A DNA stretch of 64,000 nucleotides from Saitoella complicata NRRL Y-17804 (lineage: Eukaryota > Ascomycota > Saitoellomycetes > Saitoellales > Saitoellaceae), in contig NW_017567011.1 of NCBI RefSeq assembly GCF_001661265.1, forward strand, positions 124,001 through 188,000, given 5' to 3'. Below the pieces are notes generated by a model, which made no database searches, had not been told where the DNA came from, and saw nothing but the letters and a program-made list of their open reading frames with translations. Positions 1 through 8,997 of this stretch are shown one piece after another; within the stretch, counting starts at the first letter, position 1; each line of letters starts with the position of its first letter. Position numbers and translations under genes: made by a program.

Positions 1-1287
1 AGTTTGAAGAACAACTTGGGAAATATTGCGGAGGTTGCGTTGACTGCTATGGGTGATCTTCTTGTTGTCACAGCTGAGTTACCGTCGGAGGATCTGGAGG
101 CGGAGAACGAGATGAGCGCGGATGCTGCGACGTCGGGCGGAAGTTTCGAGAGCCAGCTGTATTTGTTCGAGAGTGCGGGGTTGTTGATCTCGGATCAATC
201 TGTGCCTGCTGAGCAGCAGTTGGCCGTGGCACGGAAGTTGCTGGCGCCGTTATTTGCTGATATTCAGCAGCGACTCGCTGGTAGTAAAACGGATCAGTTG
301 AATGTGTTGCAGGTTCATCACGACATCATGGCCATCGGAACCTTCTGTAAGGGATTCCCGGAGACGATGAAGGGTGAGCCGGCGACGGCTGAGTGGGCGA
401 CGGCGTTTCTGGAGGCAACAGAAGTTATTCTCGTTGCGCTTCAGACGTTCAATACGGTGGAGATTGTCCGTGATGCTTCGAGGTTTGCGTTTGCGAGGTT
501 AGTTAGTATTCTGGGGTCGCGGTTGCTTCCGGAGACTCCGAGACTTATCAATGGGTTACTTACGGAGGCTAAGACGTCGGAGTTGGTTGATTTCCTTCCC
601 TTCTTGGGTCAGTTGATTCACAAGTTTCAGCCGCATATCTTCGATATGCTCAACAACTTGTTGATGCCTTTGTTGGGCCGGATCTTCTCTACGCTCAACA
701 ACCCTGCGGAGGGAACGGATGCTTTGCTCAAGAGGATTGAGATGCGCAAGGCGTACTTGAACTTTATTCTTGCGATCTTGAACAACCGTCTTGGCTCTGT
801 CTTTGTTAGCGAGACGAACCAGGGTAACTTCGAGTCCATCATTCAAAGTATTGTTCACTTTGGGTCTGATGTGTCTGATGCTCCGACGGCGAAGCTTGCG
901 TTTGGTGTTTTGACGACTATGGTTGCTACATGGGGTGGTCCTAACAAGACTACTGCTATTACTAACCAGCTCGTCGGTCAAGATCTTCCTGGGTTCCAGA
1001 GGATCATGTACGAAATCATGACTCCAGTATGCTTCGAGGTTCCTTCGAAACCTGAGTTCAACCCCCGAGATGCTCAAGCGCAACTCCTCCTCTTCGAAAT
1101 CGCTTCCCTGCAGAAAGCTATGTTCGAGCAAAAAGGCGACACCTTCATCGTCGCCCTCCAGAACTACCTCGTCTCCATCAACTTCCCCCAGCCCACCGCG
1201 GCAGAATATATTCAGTCCCTTCGAACAATGGACCTCCGCGACTTCAGAAAGTTCTTTTATAACCTAATTATCGCTAGCCGTGGCTAG
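1..1287 (+). CDS. LOS1: Exportin-T (tRNA exportin), 3' part only
   Basis: The window opens inside this gene; frame 1 is open from the first base to a TAG at 1285-1287, giving 428 residues of the C-terminal part. Exportin-T is a Ran-GTP dependent karyopherin that carries mature tRNA out of the nucleus. The sequence is all helical, HEAT-like, with stretches typical of the family, such as LPETPRLINGLLTEAKTSEL, DFLPFLGQLIHKF and a terminal FRKFFYNLIIASRG. The full family length is about 1000-1100 residues, so roughly 60 percent lies outside the window. No intron is seen. It converges on the methyltransferase-GatA fusion gene 509 bp away. Confidence 0.85.
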   Translation, partial: SLKNNLGNIAEVALTAMGDLLVVTAELPSEDLEAENEMSADAATSGGSFESQLYLFESAGLLISDQSVPAEQQLAVARKLLAPLFADIQQRLAGSKTDQLNVLQVHHDIMAIGTFCKGFPETMKGEPATAEWATAFLEATEVILVALQTFNTVEIVRDASRFAFARLVSILGSRLLPETPRLINGLLTEAKTSELVDFLPFLGQLIHKFQPHIFDMLNNLLMPLLGRIFSTLNNPAEGTDALLKRIEMRKAYLNFILAILNNRLGSVFVSETNQGNFESIIQSIVHFGSDVSDAPTAKLAFGVLTTMVATWGGPNKTTAITNQLVGQDLPGFQRIMYEIMTPVCFEVPSKPEFNPRDAQAQLLLFEIASLQKAMFEQKGDTFIVALQNYLVSINFPQPTAAEYIQSLRTMDLRDFRKFFYNLIIASRG

Positions 1288-1796
1288 TTGGTGTGTTCCA
1301 GTACAGTGATTCAGCAAGCAGCGAGCGATTTTAGCTTTCATTTTTCTCTACATGGCGTCGGCCTTTATCGTTTATTCGTTTTTGTCACGCATGATATAGA
1401 TGCAAGCATCTTTCAAAAAGTTATTGGATTTCGGTGGATTTGGAGTGTTTTTGGTGATTTAGTGCAGCTGAGAAGGCATGGTGTGAGGATATCAAGAGCA
1501 AGAAAGGAGCAAGGAGTGAAAGAAGATATGGCATTGTATGTTTAGCATAGCGTGTTGCATGTCGGGGCGCTGGTTTTCTGGACTGTGATGTGCATTGGCG
1601 GCATGAGGGTTGGTGGGTTAGCATATGTGAATGGTAATCATTTAGTAGGTGAATTATGATCAGTCTGGATCTATCCGCGTCGTCCGTCTCTTCCTATGTC
1701 AATCACTTTCTTCATCGTCATGGCATTAAAGATTCATAAGCAGGTCATTGTCATGGAGGAGTAAGATCAGGATGTACGATATATAGCACTATACCC
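1288..1796. other. Convergent intergenic region
   Basis: About 0.5 kb between the stop codons of exportin-T and the minus-strand fusion gene. It should hold both 3' UTRs. I see no RNA gene or convincing coding region; the open frames here lack conserved features. Confidence 0.6.
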
Positions 1797-4499
1797 TCAT
1801 GAAACCATATCTTCTAGGATTTTGGCCATTTCCAAGACTGTGTGGTCCTCTCCGAACTGACCCATAACCTGCAGACCAATTGGCATACCGCTTTCATCCT
1901 TGCCATACGGGACACTGCAAGCCGGAAGGCCAGCTAAACTTGCCGGAACGGTCAAAACATCGTTCACATAAGCATCCAGTCTCTTCTGCTTCTTAACCTC
2001 TGACAGTAATGGCGCAGTGGTCATAGATGACGGTGTGATCAACACATCAACACCATCCTCCACTCCCTGCTCCGTAGCACGCGACGGGTTCTTCGTGGCA
2101 AACACTTTATCAAAGTCATCTTGAACCATCCTCCTGATTTTCTGTGCCTGAATGAAGAAGTTATCGATGGCCTCAGAGCTCAGCGTGAAAGTACCGAGCA
2201 ACACACGTCTCTTAACCTCTTCGCCCCAACCTTCCTCTTTGGTGTTGGCGTACAGCGTGCCGTTAGCAGAATCCTGATCAGCACGACGACCGTATCGAAT
2301 ACCATCGAATTTAGCCAAGTTTGAAGACGCTTCAGCGGGTGCAAGGATATAGTATGCGCTTATAGCCTGTTGTACTGCTGGGATGGACACCTCCTTGATT
2401 GTATGACCCTGACTGCGCAAGGCGTCAATCGCGCTTGCCCATGCTTTACGGACTGGTTCCGAGAGTTCCTCAGGGTTGAACTCGGCAGGAACTCCAACTG
2501 TCCACGTTTTCTTCTTTTCCGATCTAATAGGTTTTCTCGCCGTAGGTGGCAGACTCGTCGGGTCTTTGGGATCATGCACATTCAATACATCAAAGACCTT
2601 CCGAGCATCCTCCACTTTTTTAGTCATGATCCCAACCGTATCCAGGGAGTTGGCGTATGGGATAACTCCCCATCGCGAGAGTAAACCATAAGTTGGCTTG
2701 AAGCCAACGATGCCGGTGTATGCTGCGGGAAGCCGTACAGATCCACCAGTGTCAGTCCCCAGAGCAGCATAGCACATACCATCCCGTACAGCGACCGCAG
2801 AACCGCCAGAACTGCCACCAGCACTGTACTCCACTCCGTCAACGTGGTTCACCGTAGGTCCGCGAGCAGAGTATATGGAGTGTGAACCCATTCCGAACTC
2901 ATCCATGTTGGTCTTTGCATGGATCACAGCTCCTGACTCCTCCAGCAGGGACACGACTGTCGCCGGATATGGGCTTGTGTGACCTTTGAGGATGTTGGAG
3001 GCACATGTGGTTGGTAATTCAGAGTGTGATGTGCAGATGTTATCCTTGATGGCGATAGTCTTTCCGTGGAGAGGCGTGTTCGCTGGCGCATTTTCTGCTA
3101 AAGACTGGATGGATTCGCGTGGAAGATAGGAGGTGAATGCATTTGTGCGTTTGTTCCAAGCTGCGACGTCTTTGGGTGCTAATAAGGAGTCGCGCTCGGT
3201 CGTTTCAGCCTCCTCTTCGAGCTTCGAATGCTGCACTGACTTCTCAGTAGCTGCTTCCACAGCCTCCGAAACAACCTCACCTCCCTTGTTCTCCACATCA
3301 GTCTCTTCCTCCTGCACCGCTTGGTTCATCGTCCACTTCACCTTCCTGAACACCGCCACGAACCCTCCACCGACACTCCGCCCAACAGCACCCACAGCCT
3401 TCGGCTTACAAACCCACTCCATCCTCTTTTCACCCTGCTCCTTCGATACATTCACACTTCGTACATCCCAAGGCCTCAACCCATTCGTCTGAAACTCCGT
3501 GATGGAGAGTGGTACAAGGGGAATATAGGCTTCTCTCCTACTATTTTGAACGTGGTCGATGCAGGCCATGATCTGGGTTATGGAGGGGCACCATACGAGA
3601 AGGGAGTGGTCTGGGAGGAGGCACTTGGCGACAGAGGCGAAGTGGGCGTGCGGGTCGGGGAGGTCGAGGATGGCGGCAGAGAGGAAAGGTTTTGGCTCTG
3701 TAGTTGAAGCGGGTATAGATTCTGGTTTGGTTTCCGATGCTGATTCGGATGAGAACTCAGTAGATGCTGCCTTCGAGGCGCGGAGTGCGAGTTGTTCCTC
3801 ACACCATGCTGATGGATTGGTGGGTGCGTAGAATTCGACATCCTTGCTGTACATTCCCCTTCGGAAACCGGCCACGACGCCTTCTGCGTGCTTCGAGTGC
3901 CTAGTGTTGATATCGATCGTATGGACTTTCGACGTTGGATTATCCGTTGCGTTGGCAGCATGGATCGCTCGTGCGAGGTAGAGCGTCAAGGCACCATGTC
4001 CCGTACCCGCTTCCATGACCTCCATTGTCTCCCCAGGATTCGGATGTAAGTCGAGTAATGCGACGATATTCGCGGCATCGATGGGGTAAATGGGTGTAAC
4101 CAGTCGCTCTGAAAGTAGGACATAGTCATCGAGTGTTGGGTGGTGTATAGAATATGGAGCTTGGTTATGAGTCATGACGGTAGTCCGGACAGGTTGCCCG
4201 ATCATGTCTTCGTGTTCGATAAGGCCATCTTTCACTTGAAGACTTTTGCCCTCTTGTAAAGGACCGACAAGTCTGGTTTGTTGAGAGCGAACTTTTGATT
4301 TGGAGGTAGGTCTCCTCGAACGGAGAAGAATAGTGTCGCCGGCGTAGACATGAGTGAAATCGAAGTTTGGTTTCCCAGTTCCGGTCGTTATTGAGTACGC
4401 CCGTCGAAAGGAGGCCCGTAAAAGCCCGTTCATGGTTGAGCGGCGTCTGTTGTTCGGAAAATTATGACCCCTGTAACGTTGAAGTTTTTGGGACGTCAA
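1797..4499 (-). CDS. Fusion: TrmI/Trm61-like tRNA methyltransferase + mitochondrial GatA amidase
   Basis: One uninterrupted 900-residue frame carries two enzymes. Residues about 50-390 are an SAM-dependent methyltransferase of the TrmI/Trm61 (tRNA m1A58) type, with the N-terminal strand region (GDTILLRSRR), motif I MEAGTGHGALTLYLA near 163 and the DLPDP motif near 280; an S/E/K-rich insertion lies near 240-270. Residues about 440-900 are an amidase-signature protein close to GatA of mitochondrial Glu-tRNA(Gln) amidotransferase, with Lys near 485 (GKTIAIKDN), the GGSSGGS cis-Ser motif near 561-567 and the nucleophile Ser near 587 (DTGGSVRLPA). An acidic linker joins them. Met23 starts a basic, Ser-rich mitochondrial-type presequence, so translation may begin at 4433. 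No stop or likely intron separates the halves. GatA makes Gln-tRNA(Gln) in mitochondria; m1A58 stabilises the T-arm. Confidence 0.85.
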   Translation of the reverse strand: MTSQKLQRYRGHNFPNNRRRSTMNGLLRASFRRAYSITTGTGKPNFDFTHVYAGDTILLRSRRPTSKSKVRSQQTRLVGPLQEGKSLQVKDGLIEHEDMIGQPVRTTVMTHNQAPYSIHHPTLDDYVLLSERLVTPIYPIDAANIVALLDLHPNPGETMEVMEAGTGHGALTLYLARAIHAANATDNPTSKVHTIDINTRHSKHAEGVVAGFRRGMYSKDVEFYAPTNPSAWCEEQLALRASKAASTEFSSESASETKPESIPASTTEPKPFLSAAILDLPDPHAHFASVAKCLLPDHSLLVWCPSITQIMACIDHVQNSRREAYIPLVPLSITEFQTNGLRPWDVRSVNVSKEQGEKRMEWVCKPKAVGAVGRSVGGGFVAVFRKVKWTMNQAVQEEETDVENKGGEVVSEAVEAATEKSVQHSKLEEEAETTERDSLLAPKDVAAWNKRTNAFTSYLPRESIQSLAENAPANTPLHGKTIAIKDNICTSHSELPTTCASNILKGHTSPYPATVVSLLEESGAVIHAKTNMDEFGMGSHSIYSARGPTVNHVDGVEYSAGGSSGGSAVAVRDGMCYAALGTDTGGSVRLPAAYTGIVGFKPTYGLLSRWGVIPYANSLDTVGIMTKKVEDARKVFDVLNVHDPKDPTSLPPTARKPIRSEKKKTWTVGVPAEFNPEELSEPVRKAWASAIDALRSQGHTIKEVSIPAVQQAISAYYILAPAEASSNLAKFDGIRYGRRADQDSANGTLYANTKEEGWGEEVKRRVLLGTFTLSSEAIDNFFIQAQKIRRMVQDDFDKVFATKNPSRATEQGVEDGVDVLITPSSMTTAPLLSEVKKQKRLDAYVNDVLTVPASLAGLPACSVPYGKDESGMPIGLQVMGQFGEDHTVLEMAKILEDMVS

Positions 4500-4619
4500 T
4501 GTCGTGGTGCGCTAGGAAATTGCCGATATTCGGAGCCCCAATTGCCGAATGCGGAAGCTTAAGTTCAGAGTTTAAAGGCATTGTAAACAACAACAGCAAA
4601 CTTCACTCGCAGCTGATCC

Positions 4620-5302
4620 ATGGCTGAACAAGTGCAGACAGAGTTGGGCGAACACATGGTCGAAGGTAACGGTCAGAGTGCTCCTCGGCAGGAACATCAA
4701 TCTAGGGATACACAGTTTATTCCATGGTCAACCCAAAGTAAACAGGCGGCTGCAGAGATTGCTGAGAAGACAGCGTATCTGTCGCGTACAGAGACATTCA
4801 GTGCTGCTCATCGACTCCACTCGGCTCACTTAAATGACGAGGAGAATGTTGCATTGTATGGCAAATGCAACAACATCAATGGTCATGGACACAATTATCA
4901 AGGTGGGATTTTTGGGCATAAGCTATAAAGGACGTGAGCTAAACAGTTGTAGTTACTGTTACTGTGAAAGGAAAGGTCAGCTACGGAACAGGCATGATCA
5001 TGAGCATGACGGCCCTGAAGAAGGTTATGATGGAAAACGTCATCGATTACCTCGACCACAAGCACCTGGTATGTCCCTTTATCCCCTCCCTGGATCATGG
5101 CTAAAGTATGCTGCAGGATAAGGACATCTCTTACTTCTACGAAAACAAATTGCAGACGACGGCTGAGAACCTAGCTATCTTTGTCTGGGAGGTGATGAAG
5201 GAGGTGTTCACGCAGCATGGGTATCTTGGTTCGCGGACGCAGCTATGGGAGGTTAAGGTCCGTGAAACGGATCACAATGAGGCTATCTACAGAGGCGAAT
5301 GA
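4620..5302 (+). CDS. 6-pyruvoyl-tetrahydropterin synthase (PTPS)
   Basis: Three exons, 4620-4902, 4953-5068 and 5117-5302, encode 194 residues. The first intron has a GTGGGA donor, the second GTATGT. PTPS converts 7,8-dihydroneopterin triphosphate to 6-pyruvoyl-tetrahydropterin in biopterin synthesis. The three zinc His (SAAHRLHS and GHGHNY), the catalytic Cys in [12 protein letters not shown] and the late Asp/His/Glu segment ([12 protein letters not shown]) are all present, so the active site looks complete. About 55 residues precede the usual family start, rich in Q and E, with no clear targeting signal. QueD-type enzymes are related, but the CNN...GHGHNY spacing fits PTPS. It is divergent from the fusion gene, with 120 bp between the start codons. 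Confidence 0.85.
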
Positions 5303-5896
5303 GAGGGATGTGGTTGAGATGAGAACCAACGCGAGGATGAACCTGCTGCGCTATCGGCACCTTGACGCTCAGAAGTCAAGTACGTGGTTTACGTCTGTGT
5401 TACGCCATGTTGTTGACAGACGATGGAGCAAGAACGTGGTTATCACGGTTCGCTCCGGGATGATCATCATGGGACAGTGGGCTACCCACGGTCGAGATGG
5501 ACATACGCCGCGGTGGCATGAGCACGTGCAACGGAGGATCATGAAGGGATTCGGTTGGAGAGATATGGTATTGTGAGGATTAACACGAGTATCGGCAAGA
5601 GCGGAGCAGTTGGATGGAGGATTACTCAGCCGTGCACCCGAAGCAGCCGGCTGATCAGAACACGGCAAATGACCAGGAATCCTCGAAGCACTGGATTGGC
5701 CACGTAGAAGCATGAAATAAATCCCCAATCGACGCTCTTTTTCACTCTCCTCCTCGTAATCCACCCCCCGGTATGACCCGACAGTCCGGCAGAGTGCATC
5801 AAGCCACAAAATCTGGAGGTCCCAAAATTCGCCCCAGCCAGCCATCGCACGTAACGCTCAACCAAAACACCCTCCACTCACTCTCGTATACCAAAA
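5303..5896. other. Intergenic region upstream of the phosphate carrier
   Basis: About 0.6 kb between PTPS and the phosphate carrier, both on the plus strand. It should hold the PTPS 3' UTR and the carrier promoter. I see no RNA gene, repeat or conserved coding segment. Confidence 0.6.
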
Positions 5897-6981
5897 ATGG
5901 CCGGTGCCGTCGCGGAGAACATTGCTGTTGCCAAGGCTGCTGCCCAGCAAGCCAACCCTGTCGCTCCTTCCGGTGTCGACTTGTACTCTCGTTTCGCTCT
6001 TGCCGGTGCTTTGTGCTGTGCCATCACCCACGGTGCCTTGACTCCGTATGTCGTTCAAACCTCTCAATCAAGCATCAATCGCTAATAATCAGACCTACAG
6101 CGTCGATGTCGTCAAGACCCGTATTCAGCTCGACCCCGTCACCTACAACCGCGGTTTGATTGGTGGTTTCCGTCAGGTCATCGCTGCCGAGGGTGCTGGC
6201 GCCCTCTTGACCGGTTTCGGTCCTACCGCTGCTGGTTACTTCTTGCAGGGTGCTTTCAAGTTCGGAGGTTACGAGTTCTGGAAGAAGACCTTCATCGAGC
6301 AGGTTGGTGTTGATAACGCTGTCAACAACCGCACTGCCATCTACTTGGCTTCCTCTGCTTTGGCCGAGTTCTTCGCCGATGTTGCCCTCTGCCCTCTCGA
6401 GGCCACCCGTATCCGTTTGGTCTCCCAGCCTACCTTCGCTAACGGTCTCGTTGGTGGTTTCTCCCGTATCGTCAAGGAGGAGGGTTTCGGCGCTCTCTAC
6501 GGTGGTTTCGTTCCTCTCTTGTTCAAGCAGGTCCCCTACACCATGGCTAAGTTTGTCGTCTTCGAGCGTGCCAACGAGGCCATCTACACTGCTCTCGGCT
6601 TGAACAAGTCTGAGGTTTCCGGCTCCAAGGCTACCGGTATCAACCTTACTTCCGGTTTGATTGCTGGTGCCGCCGCTGCTGTCGTCTCCCAGCCCGCCGA
6701 CACCCTTCTTTCCAAGATCAACAAGACTCCGTATGTTTCCCTTCATAAAACTCCTGTACGAGTTGAAGCTAACTTTTCGATGCAGCCGTCTTCCTGGAGA
6801 GGGTGTCGTTGGTGCTCTTGCCCGTCTCGCTCGCGAGCTCGGTCTCAAGGGTTCCTTCTCTGGTCTCGGTCCCCGTATTGTCATGGTCGGTACCCTTACC
6901 GCCGGTCAGTTCGCTATCTACGCCGACATCAAGAAGGTTCTCGGTGCCACTGGTGGTGTCGAGATCGCCCCTGCCAAATAA
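5897..6981 (+). CDS. MIR1: Mitochondrial phosphate carrier
   Basis: Exons 5897-6045, 6101-6730 and 6786-6981 encode 324 residues. This inner-membrane carrier imports phosphate with protons for ATP synthesis. The three carrier repeats are visible, each with its Px[DE]xx[KR]-type signature: [10 protein letters not shown] near 50, [11 protein letters not shown] near 155 and [10 protein letters not shown] near 250. The short N-terminus before [14 protein letters not shown] and the [16 protein letters not shown] segment fit the Mir1/PiC branch rather than other carriers. Both introns have GTATGT donors and the first sits in the PVDVV motif codon. Codon use is strongly biased to C-ending codons and GGT/GCT, as expected of a highly expressed gene. 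Confidence 0.93.
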
Positions 6982-7625
6982 GTGTAGAATCTTTGCTAGA
7001 AGAGAGAGGTTCTATAGAGGAAAAAATACGATATCATTGGCCGGAAATGTTTGTGCTTCGTAAACATTCACTCGCGTCTGATTCTTTCCCATCTTACACG
7101 TAAATGTTTATAGACGCATCAGGCAACATTCCGACGTTGAGGAAGGATCGTTCCCACGCTTCATGATGCCATGTTAGGTCCCCTGCCCAGCGCATGTTGA
7201 AAGGCGAGACCCTTCGCAAACCGTTCAAGTGCCTTGCTTGTCTTCCTTTCAATACAGTCTTGCGCGTTAGAGCTTTTGTATGAGTCTGGCGTTCGATCTG
7301 GATATGCCTTGTAATTGTCATTCCTAGTACGACATGTTTTGAAGGTATGAAGTGCGACGATTACACCAGCGCAAAGAAGGGATAAATTGGCTCCGTGAAG
7401 CAACCGTGTGAATATGTCCAAGTTACCACTCCCCGAGACCTCCCGATAGAGGATCGTGTGTTAACATATTGATAGGCGCCCAACCTGATCAAGCTCACAA
7501 AACGGGAACAAGATAACCCGAACGACAGAAGACATGGACAAGGACAGATGTTTGTTCACACCGAATCGACACCCTGCTTTATACACATGAGGGTTGCGTT
7601 CATTGGGTAAAAAGCAAAAAACGAA
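6982..7625. other. Intergenic region between phosphate carrier and tRNA-Tyr
   Basis: Holds the carrier 3' UTR and, near 7609-7621, the T-runs that end the minus-strand tRNA. A minus-strand frame at 7094-7312 starts with ATG and has 73 codons, but shows no recognisable domain, so it is not called as a gene. Confidence 0.5.
7609..7621 (-). terminator. Pol III terminator of tRNA-Tyr
   Basis: Runs of six and five T on the minus strand, starting 5 nt after the end of the tRNA, match the simple oligo-T terminator of RNA polymerase III. Confidence 0.8.
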
Positions 7626-7713
7626 TCCCTCGAACCGGAGTCGAGCCGGTGACCTTCGCTTGACGATGTTACCATTACAGAGCGACGTGATGAACCAACT
7701 ACACCATCGAGGG
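7626..7713 (-). tRNA. tRNA-Tyr (GTA) with a 13-nt intron
   Basis: Read on the minus strand, acceptor arms CCCTCGA and TCGAGGG pair fully and the first pair is C1-G72, the eukaryotic tRNA-Tyr identity pair. The anticodon stem is TCGCT/AGCGA, the loop begins CTGTAA, giving anticodon GTA, and a 13-nt intron (TGGTAACATCGTC) follows the base 3' to the anticodon, the canonical position. The variable loop has 5 nt, the T-stem is ACCGG/CCGGT, and the discriminator is A. Downstream are T6 (7616-7621) and T5 (7609-7613), fitting Pol III termination. The T-loop reads CTCGACT rather than the usual TTCGANT. Confidence 0.93.
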
Positions 7714-8014
7714 CGGTTATGGTTCGCGCATTTGCATAGAATTACCTTAACCGACAAATTTGAGAACGAATCCGAACAATTCTCCCGTGAATGGACTGCT
7801 ACCCTAGGTCCTGCCACATAGAACAAGCGATAATCCTTCTTCTTCGAACGTTACGACAGGACCTCAATCAATCTATCCCGGTCCCTTCAAGCCCACCGAC
7901 ACTTGAATATCCTCTGCATCATGACCCAACTCGACCTAATCCGCGGCGCGACGAACGCCTCGAGCACGCTTCCCCACGGTGCGTCCTCGTCGTCTATCTC
8001 AGTCATGCATCGTC
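7714..8014. other. Intergenic region between tRNA-Tyr and THG1
   Basis: About 300 bp holding the tRNA 5' flank and the THG1 3' UTR. Nothing else is recognisable. Confidence 0.5.
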
Positions 8015-8997
8015 TCATGCCTTCAACAAATTACCCAAGATCCACGGTCTTGCGTCCCAAAACTCATCCCTAATAACATCGCAATGATAAACACGCACCA
8101 CAGTCTTAACCTGCCTCTCCTCCTTCTTTGCCTGCTTCTTCGCTTCCTTCTTCAACTGTCTATTTGACTTTGGTCTCTCTGGCTCACCCATTGTCGCACC
8201 ATGCTCTTGCAGTAATGACGGCGCATCACCATTCTCTTCATCCTTGACAGGCTCCCTTACCATGACGGTACCTTTTTTGTACATCTCGGGTTCATTATTG
8301 TAGTTGATCCCAAAACGGGAGAAGAGGATTTCGTGTTTATCTGCTGCGCGGCTTCCCATAAGTTCACGTTCTGCATCTCGTTCCGTCATGCCGCCTTTGA
8401 GGATCAGGGCCCAGTTTGTGGTGTTGTAGAGATTGTTGATGTGGCAATCTGCTTGTCGCCATGAGAAATAGTCTCGTAGGTTCTGGTCCGAGGGGTAGAG
8501 CACGGCGCGACCATCGAATGAAGGCGGGTACAGTGGTTTGGGTGTTGGAAAGTGATCTGACCAGTAGTAAAGGTAGTATGATGTGAATAGTGATGCAAAT
8601 GTTGTGATCAGTTTTGACTCGCGGCGGTCGTATAGCGAGCACAACTTCGATAACAGGAAACTGTATACCAAGTCAGTCAAGTTCAACAGTGCAAACCTAG
8701 AAGGTTGTATACCTGTACTCATCACTATCACCATATGCCATAACGACATCACTCAACTCACTCATCACAGCTTTTGCAGCCGCATTCATCAGGTTCAATG
8801 CACGTGCATCATTTGGCTTCTCAAATTCGTGCACCTTTGAGAATCTATGGAAGCCATGACCGTCTATTCTGATGATGACCCAGGTGTTTGGGAGTAAGGG
8901 ATCAGGCCGCTCAAAGTCCTTCACGTATTCGTATTTCGAGTTCGCCTGCCGCACGGTTAGTCAAACCCCATACGCCGCTCCTGCCACCGCTTACCAT
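8015..8997 (-). CDS. THG1: tRNA(His) guanylyltransferase
   Basis: Three exons on the minus strand, 8995-8997, 8713-8945 and 8015-8660, encode 293 residues. Thg1 adds the G(-1) needed on tRNA-His, using 3'-5' polymerisation. The protein starts MANSKYEYVK as in the family, has the metal-binding IRIDGHGFHRFS and GDSDEYSF motifs, and the DCHINNLYNTTNWAL region. The first coding exon is only the ATG: GTAAGC follows it directly and the acceptor GGCAG precedes GCGAACTCG. The family N-terminus is restored exactly by this splice. The second intron (8661-8712) restores DSDEYSFLLSK. The C-terminus carries a lysine-rich stretch and ends in RDEFWDARPWIL. Confidence 0.93.

Noticed and set aside
6075-6884. 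269-codon minus-strand frame opposite the phosphate carrier
   Set aside because: A shadow of the strongly codon-biased sense gene; it crosses the carrier's introns and has no recognisable domain.
7094-7421. Possible small minus-strand gene beside the tRNA
   Set aside because: Two overlapping frames exist, but the more protein-like one (7161-7421) lacks an ATG start and no splice cleanly joins it to another exon or to a known family.
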